Of a stretch of 64,000 bases of DNA, positions 53,401-62,400 are shown in pieces (the stretch's first letter is position 1; each line of letters begins with the position of its first letter). Made by a program: the position numbers and the translations under genes. Origin of the DNA: Bactrocera neohumeralis (lineage: Eukaryota; Arthropoda; Insecta; Diptera; Tephritidae); the NCBI RefSeq assembly GCF_024586455.1, contig NC_065921.1:7347401-7411400 (forward strand), read 5' to 3'. The notes beneath the pieces are model-generated. The model saw nothing but the letters and a program-made list of their open reading frames with translations. It did not search any database and was not told where the DNA came from.

Positions 53401-56400
53401 ATCTACATACATTTTCCATTTTCCTCCACACACTTGGCCTTTCCTCACTCACTACACTGTACAGCTCTCTATTTATTTTCGTAATTATTTATTATTTGTC
53501 ATTGCAAAAGGCTATTGTACATAATTTTCCATTTTTTCCGGCACTTTTCAAACTTCGCTTTGCACAGCTTTTACTTTTTTCCCCTTTTTTTTTGCTTTCA
53601 AACGTCGAATGTTTGCCTACGCTCTTGGTAGCGGTTGTTGTTGCTGTTGTCAGTATGCTGAATATTTGTTGATTCTCAAGTTTACTCTAACTATGAGCAA
53701 ATAGGGATGACAGACGCTGGCAAAAGCGCTACAGACAAGTGCTAATAAGTCACACACACATACTCGATCACACTGATACAAACAACAACAATGCATGAAG
53801 CCACAAACACCGAAATCGTAGCGCTAATTAGACCCGTATTCAAGTCCACGTCGCTGCCTTTACAAAGTACAGTGAAATTTTGTCTGTTTTTAGGGTTAAG
53901 AATAGGCTAGTTGGTGGAAATGATTGCACACATTCATGCGTACAGGTATTTATATGTATATGTATATGTGTGTGCAATATATGAAGTATAGGGTTTCCCG
54001 TTAAACGCAATCAAAAGTATTTAACTTCATTGATATAAAATAACGAAAGCAACAATTTTTTCGAAAGTCAGTTTGACTCTTCTTTTTCATCCTAAAATCT
54101 ATGCCTTGATACAATAGACCTATTTAGCGACCTAAGCCAAGCCTCTCCAATTGAAAATCACGATGCAGTTTCCCATAAGAAAAAAATTTAAGTAGCTTAA
54201 AACTTTTAGAAACCTCTATAGAGCAGATTACAAACTACGTGTAGCAGACAGACCTTGACAAGACATCTAGCAAGCAATTAAGATCACATGCGTATATATT
54301 AGGGTGTCCGTTATTTACCAAATTGATTATTCTTGACGAGACGCCACCTAAACTTTTAGTTTTCCATCTAAAAAAAATATCAGACCATAAAAAGCGCCTA
54401 ATTTTCATAATAAACCTTGCCCCAAACACGATACATTTCCCATTGAAATTACATGGGATTTTGCCACTTCTTACGAATATTTTGTTTTCTCTGGAGCTTT
54501 CTCCTTTGTAGGAATAAAAAGGTCATATTCTTGTACAGAATTGAATACTCTACAAAAAAAGTCTTGACAATTTTTCGATATACTCACTCCTTTAAAAGTT
54601 ATTCAAGGTTAAAATTAACTTCTGGGTAATATGCAAATGTAACTAAGGAATGTTTAATAAAGGAAATCTGATGAACTCAAATGGTTTAAATTTGATTTGA
54701 TTTGTAAATTTTTCTTATTTTTTATCTTACAACTATAGGCATAATATACTTTTTAGAATGAACAATTGAATTTTACAAAAAAAAAATTCAATATGCTGTA
54801 AAAGTTCGAAAATTCCAGAAATTACCCAGAAGTTAACTTTAACCTTAAATAACTTTTAAAGGAGTGAGTATATCGAAAAATTGTCAAGACTTTTTTTTGT
54901 AGAGCATTCAATTCTATACAAGAATATGATTTCTTTATTCCTACAAACGAAAAAGTTCCAAAGAAAAAAAAAATATTCGTAAAAAGTGGCAAAATCCCAT
55001 GTAATTTCAATGGGAAATGTATCGTGTTTGGGGCAAGGTTTATTATGAAAATTAGGCGCTTTTTATGGTCTGATATTTTTTTTTAGATGGAAAACTAAAA
55101 GTTTAGGTGGCGTCTCGTCAAGAATAATCAATTTGGTAAATAACGGACACCCTAGTATATATGTATAGACCATATTGGAGAACCCTCTACGTTCACTTTC
55201 CGATTGCGGGACTCAAAGTCGTTACAGTCATACATTTTAAAGGACAAACATGTCCTAAAAGAACAACTATTTAGCTCTCAGCTACCACAGCACTTAATTT
55301 TGCACTCTTTACCCCTTCTCCTCTCTCATATATAGAAATATAATTGCACGAAGTGTCACTATTTAACTACAAAATCTTCCTTCAATGCCAATATACATAG
55401 TTAAACTATACATAGTTTAACTTTGCAATATGTGTGCCGACCACTCACAGGCATTTCCAAGCGCTACTTAGTTTCAACCGATGGACTACGAGTGCCATAC
55501 ATCGCAATGAGCACGACAAACAAACAATTAGTTATTGCAAAACTTATTCATATTTATTTGCGTAGCAAAGTGGGGTCCCAACTGACAGACCTCAAAAGTC
55601 AAAGTGCTTGACTCAAACTAATTAACTCGCTCAAAGGGCAAACTATTTTTCTCTAATTATGTGTGATTGCGTGTTAGTGTGTGGTTGTCTGTCTACAACG
55701 TTTATTCAAATAAATTATTTGCATTGACAACCGATTATTTGTTTTACATTTTGAATGGAACTTATTTGAAAAGCATTTGAGGGCACTCAATTAAGTAAAT
55801 CATTTAGAAAAATGTTCTTCTCAAAGCCTTGAGGACTCAACAGAAATATTATTTTTATACTCTCGCAACAATGTTGCTAACGAGAGTATTATAGTTTTGT
55901 TCACATAACGGTTGTTTGTAAGTCCTAAAACTAAAAGAGTCAGATATAGGGTTATATATACCAAAGTGATCAGGGCGACGAGTAGAGTCGAAATCCGGAT
56001 GTCTGTCTGTCCGTCCGTCCGTCTGTCCGTCCGTCCGTCCGTGCAAGCTGTAACTTGAGTAAAAATTGAGATATCATGATGAAACTTGGTACACGTATTC
56101 ATTGGCTCCATAAGAAGGTTAAGTTCGAAGATGGGCAAAATCGGCCAACTGCCACGCCCACAAAATGGCGGAAACCGAAAACCTATAAAGTGTCATAACT
56201 AAGCCATAAATAAAGATATTAAAGTGAAATTTGGCACAAAGGATCGCATTAGGGAGGGGCATGTTTGGACGCAATTGTTTTGGAAAAGTGGGCGTGGCCC
56301 CGCCCCCTACTAATTTTTTTGTACATATCTCGGAAACTACTATAGCTATGTCAACCAAAGTCTACAGAGTCGTTTTCTTCAGGTATTTCCATATACATTT

Positions 56401-59400
56401 CAAAAATGAAAGAAATCGGATAATAACCACGCCCACCTCCCATACAAAGGTTATGTTCAAAATCACTAAAAATGCGTTAACCGACTAACAAAAAACGTCA
56501 GAAACACTAAATTTTACGGAAGAAGTGGCAGAAGGAAGCTGCACCCAGGCTTTTTTTTTAAATTGAAAATGGGCGGGCCTCGCCCACTTATGGACCAAAA
56601 ACCATATCTCAGGAGCTACTAGACCGATTTCAATGAAATTCGGTATATAATATTTTCTTAACACCCTGATGACATGTACGAAATATGGGTGAAATCGGTT
56701 CACAACCACGCTTTCTTCCAATATAACGCTATTTTGAATTCCATCTGATGCCTTCTCTGTAAAATACGAGTATATACATTAGGAACCAATGATAATAGCG
56801 GAATAAAACTTTACAAAAATACGGTATTTGAAAAATATGTAAATGACGTATTATGAAATCTCGAGTATTACTTTACCATGCGAGAGTATAAAATGTTCGG
56901 TGACACCCGAACTTAGCCCTTCCTTACTTGTTTCATATGAAAATGATGTTACCACCCAGAAATTTTAACCAATACGTCATGGATGTATGTAGACAATATT
57001 TAATTTTTGGCACTTTACAGCTATTTTTTGAAATAATAATATTTCACTAAACCCAAGCCGAGATTAATATGGTAAAGCAAAGATTATTCCACCTCATCTT
57101 CTGTAATACAGCTACTTCAGATTGCGTCTGGTAACATTCCCAGCCCTACAACACGGATGACAATAGAGCAATGGTTCAAAACTAGGAAGAGGCTAGCCTT
57201 ACTAAGGGCAAATAGATCACTAGATCTTTTGCTAATGATCTTGGAACAAAAGTTTTTGCGACCGCGCATCTACCGCGAGTGGCCTAGCGCTGGCCAAGCT
57301 CCCGCGAAGCCCAACCATCTACTAGTAGGACATAAGAGGATACATGAGCACCAACCCGCACTAATTCTACTGATAGCGGCTCTAGGATGCATTTTCTTGA
57401 TAGCTCATCAGCTTTACAGTCTCCCGCGATGCCGCTGTGGCCTGGCACCCATACCAGTCTTCTCATAAAGACACTCGATGCTATTGATAGCGAGGTTAGG
57501 CACTCCTTAACCAACCCCCGCACCGGTAATTAAAGTTAAAGTTAAATTTCAAGGCTAGTATCGCCGCCCTGCTATCTGTGTCGATGGTTACTTCTCCGAA
57601 ATAGGCTGAACTCCGGGGCAATAATTCTACTGCTTGGGTTTTTTTAAGCAGAGGTCGCAGCCATTACAACCTCTGCTTAAAAACCCTTGCTATAGTACGG
57701 AAGTCTCAAGCTAGAGTTGATAGAGGGCTCCTAACAATACACTTCTCCACCAACCTTCCTAATTCTGCATACTCTTTCTGAAAATTCTTTGTTGAAATGC
57801 CCTTATAAATAATTTCTTCATTGAGGCATTCCTCTAGTACTCAGTTTCCAGCTCAAACCCAAAAATCTTCTTCATTTTTCAAACTAAAAATTCCTTAAAA
57901 TAAACTCAAAATCAATGATGCCATTTCTAATTTATTTTTTAGGTTATCGACTGGGCCAGCGACTTTTGTGACGGCACTTGCCTATGCGCACTGGTCGAAA
58001 ATCTGCAAACGCGTCCACTCAAGCCATCATGGAATCGTCGTCCAGCCAATCAACATCATTATCTAGAGAATGCGACCACGGCGTTGAATGCCATCGAAAA
58101 GGATCACATCAAACTCGTCAACATTGGCAACGTGGATATTGTAAATGGCAATGTGAAGCTCATTTTGGGTCTCATCTGGTCGCTGATTGTACGCTATCAA
58201 ATTGGGCGTAGTAAGTTCCCGCCAAGGAAGCTCATGCTCGCCTGGTTGCAAGCGGCGTTGCCCGAATGCAAAATAACCAATTTGACCACAGACTGGAATA
58301 GTGGTGTCAACCTTGCCGCATTGTTGGACTACTGTCAGCCAGGTCTGTTTCCACACTGGCGTTCGCTGGATCCCAAACAGAGCGTACAAAATTGTACGAC
58401 GACCATGAATTTGGCACAAAGTGAATTTGGTGTACCGAAAGTTTTGGAGCCCGCATATTTGGCTTCACCGTGGTTGGATGAGTTGTCTGGTATGACATAT
58501 TTATCGTACTTTATGAAACCGGGCGGACCGGGTTACAATGCCACATTACGATGGGTCAATACGCAGACCAAGGATACTGTCAAAAACTTTACAGTAAGTC
58601 ATTTTGTTGGATTTTACGAATTTTTTTTTAAATATATTATCTTCAATGTTGCAGACCGACTGGAATGATGGACGCGTTATGTGTGAGATTATTAAGGGGC
58701 TTGGCGGTCCAGCGCCTTCGCCTGAAAAACTCAGCACAGACCCCTTTCATTATGAGAATAACATCAGGAAGGCGGTTGAAGCTGGTCAGCGTCTAGGCGT
58801 TCAGCCCATACTTACTGCTAAAGATATGGCTAACCCGGAAGTGGAACATTTGGGTATAATGGCCTACGCAGCGCACTTGCAGTGGGTGCCACCGCGACCA
58901 CCACTGTCGGACATGATAAACGTATTGATGGAGAGTAATTCCGGGCGTGTCGGCGAACCGGTAAACCAACAAGAATTACCAAAGAAATAAAGACACTTTT
59001 GACGCTCTCTTGCTTTTGTTTTACAGACGCACTTCCGCATCGACGTACTTTCACGCGAGATCAGTCTAAGTTCGGTGAAGGCATTCATAGTGCCTCCATC
59101 AGGCCAACCGCAGCCCGTGCGTCTCAATCCGCACGGCGAAGGTGTTTACATACCCGAAAAGTATGGCATGCATGAGATAGTTGTAGAGGTTGGCGACGAT
59201 AGCTTGGGTGGACATTTCTTCCGTGTGCTACCACGTTTCATACAAGTTGCGCCACCAGGCATGGCACCTTGTGCCCTTGGCAGTCTGGTCGAAGTATTGG
59301 TCAATGCCACCGGCGCACCGAAGACGGAGGATATTCTGGTCACTGCCGTCTCACCGACCGGCATTTCGCATAATTGCCCGTTGAAGAAGGTCGAGGAAGG

Positions 59401-62400
59401 TCACAGTGCCATATTTAAACCGGACGAAGCAGGTATCTGGGAAATCGCCATCACCTATCAAGGGCGGCACATACAAGGTGGTCCATTCACCTGTGCCGTC
59501 TTCGATGCCAGCGGTGTTTCAGTGCATGGCTTAGACGGCGCTATGCCCTTGCGTGCACATTCCTTCGAGGTGGACGCACGTGGCGTTGGTGTCACCGGTG
59601 AACTTCATGTGGATATTGTGCATGATAAACGTTCCCTGGTTTGTTCCGTTGAGAAGATAGTGGAAAATAAGTATAGAGTCACATTCATGCCACGTCAAAA
59701 TGGCAAATATCGCGTCTACGTCTATTTCAACGGCTACGATGTCAAGGGTTCGCCGTTCATTATGCGCGTCGGCACCAAAGGACGTTCGGGCAAAACGCGC
59801 AGCAGCCCATTACATGAGAGCAAACATCGCGCCGAGAGCCCCTCAATGCATTACACCTCTACCACGAACACCCGACACAATGACTATAGAAACACAACAT
59901 CGGCGGCAACATCGTCACTGTCACGTCGTGACTTGCTGAATCACAACACTGCTGAGCGACAAAGATCGTATTCACCGGCAATATCACCGAAGATCGACAC
60001 ACCCGACTATCGCACCACATCAAGCTACTACAAGAGAGAGAGTGAGGTAGGTAGCAAAGCTTGAAACGGAAATATTAATATAAGCTTGGTAATGGTATAA
60101 AGTGCTAAAATCATACCTCTCGTCTCAGTCAGCCCTAAAACCCTCAGATTGTATATTTTTATTTACTAACAACATACCGCTGTGATTAACTCCAAAATAT
60201 AAAAAAAAGTCTGCGCACCGCTCCACACCGCTTTGCACCCAAGCAGCCGTTACTAAATCTAAAATCCAAAACCAAATCAGACAACACTAACCCAACACCG
60301 TTACTCTCTTCCCCCTTCACATATATGTTGTGTTTTTTGTATCCTTACATTTGAACATTTCCCGCACACTCCACGCAAACCCGCAAACCGCCCAACACCA
60401 AATTCTTTGTGTAGGATAAATTGGCCACTTCCCCACCACCACCACCAGCTCCCCAGCCTCCCTCACGTGAATACTACAACAATTCTCCCACTACCAAATA
60501 CATCAACTCGGCCGATCTATACACCGTAACTGCGGGACGTCGCGACTCGAGAGTTTCCTCGTCGTCGTCCAACACCAAAAACGACTACTACTACGACAAA
60601 GAGAACGAACTATATCACCGCAAGCGCGACGATCGTGACTTGAAGTTAGCACCACCGCGCGAAGATCGCTATGAAGACGCAACGTCATCGCACTACCAGC
60701 AATCGCATTTCCAACAGCAGCAGCAGAGCCATGTAGCCAGCGCCCGGTCGGCAACAACATTCGCCTCACGTCTCAGTCCGATACAGAGTGTAATTAAATA
60801 ATTTTTTATTGTTGTTTTATTATATTGTTTTGTTGTTGTTGTTAAAAAATATATGTCTGTTTCAGTGTTGTATGTCTTTAACCTTGTGCTGCGATTGTTA
60901 TTGTTATTGATTTCAAGTGCTCTATTATGAGCTGTCTATCGCTATGACTAAAACTTTGCTAATTTTCCTGCTTTATCGTTACTCTTCCCACAGATACGCT
61001 CGAGTGAGGTACGCACCCACAGTCCATTGACAATCAAAACTTCGATTCCGTACGAGTCCAATGCGCGCACTTTGAACGCCAGTCCACGTCACACCTCTAT
61101 TTCGCCGGTGCAACGCCATTCACCCAGCAACGCCTACATTTCGACAGCCACACATCGCATCGGCAGCCCAGTCACAACAACATTGAATAAGGTGACTAAA
61201 CATGATTATTTCAATGGTTTTATTAGTTTGTTGATAACCTCTACGATAAAAGACGCCAATAATTGTTTAGATATTTGGATATTTAGGCGCTCATTCAACT
61301 TAGAGTTGACCGATCAAAATTCTTTGTTTTCGACTGGAGGCCAAGTAACACAGTTTGTTATATACTATATAACTAAAGGTCTTAAGATCTTTAGGACCAA
61401 ACTCCCTCTTTCTGCTTACTGCCCTCATAAAGGAACTCCTTCTTCCTTTTACTGACATATCCATCTATACGTCAGACTCCATACGCTGATATTTTCTGAA
61501 TTCATAGCAAATCACTGATTTCTATTTATATTTTTATATTGCCTTAGAACGGTCTAAATCGCTCCGATTACGAGACTTCTCGCACCGTTGAGAAATCTTC
61601 GACATACAAATCGACCTCAAACTATGTTGCCGATTCGAATATACGTGCCAGTCCTTCACTCTACACAACTGCCGAACGCCTACGACGTACCGCTTCCCCC
61701 GAGCCGCGCATCGATCATTCCTCGAATGTGCGTGTCTCCTCGATCAAACCGGCCACGGCACGACGTGACAGCTGGGATGTCATCAACAAAACCAAACATA
61801 TGCTTTCACATAATTCGCTTGAATCTTTGGCAAATATGACAGAAAAGCAATTGAACACGGACCTCTCATACAATCGTCCCGATATCGACCATGAGACACA
61901 TCGTAATACACAATACAATAAATTTGCATTGCAAGAGCAAAAGTATCACTCGGATCGGCGTGGTTCACGCGATTCTGTGGACGATGCTGAACGTTACAAG
62001 TGAGCTTCTTCAGCACAAATATGATTTTCGGAAATAGTTTAACAATTATTTATTAAATGTTTACAGACCCAGTGCCATTACAGTTAAATCACATTCGAAT
62101 AACACTTATACCGACAAATCCGGTGGCTATACGAAGACAGTCAAAGAGTCCAGCGAACATGTCGTTACTGAACGCACCTCTGGTGGTGGTGGTGGTGGTG
62201 TCAGTGGTGGCGGCACCGGTAACGGTCATTATGGCTATAGTTCGTTGTCGCGATTTCGCCCCATAGAGAATAGCGCTACTGGTGCCCGTGCTATACGCGT
62301 ACAAGATATACCGAACGGTGCCATCGGACGTCCCGTCGAATTTGAGATTGATGGTTCGAAAGCCGGTTCCGGCAATTTAGAAATATTGGTCAACGGTGGT

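Noticed and set aside
54323..55010. Two 62-codon frames that share sequence (HGILPL)
   Set aside because: They are the same DNA read in the two arms of the foldback element, not paralogous genes.
55821..56721. Several 60-100 codon frames on both strands
   Set aside because: They lie inside the non-coding GTCY-repeat element and include its microsatellite (RTDGQTDG).
58063..59364. Minus-strand frames of 60-118 codons under jbug exons 2-4
   Set aside because: They are shadows of the strongly supported + strand jbug exons.
61192..61455. Read-through extension of jbug exon 6
   Set aside because: Sequence after AAG|GTGACT loses the Ser/Pro linker character, and a good acceptor (61547) restores the frame in exon 7.
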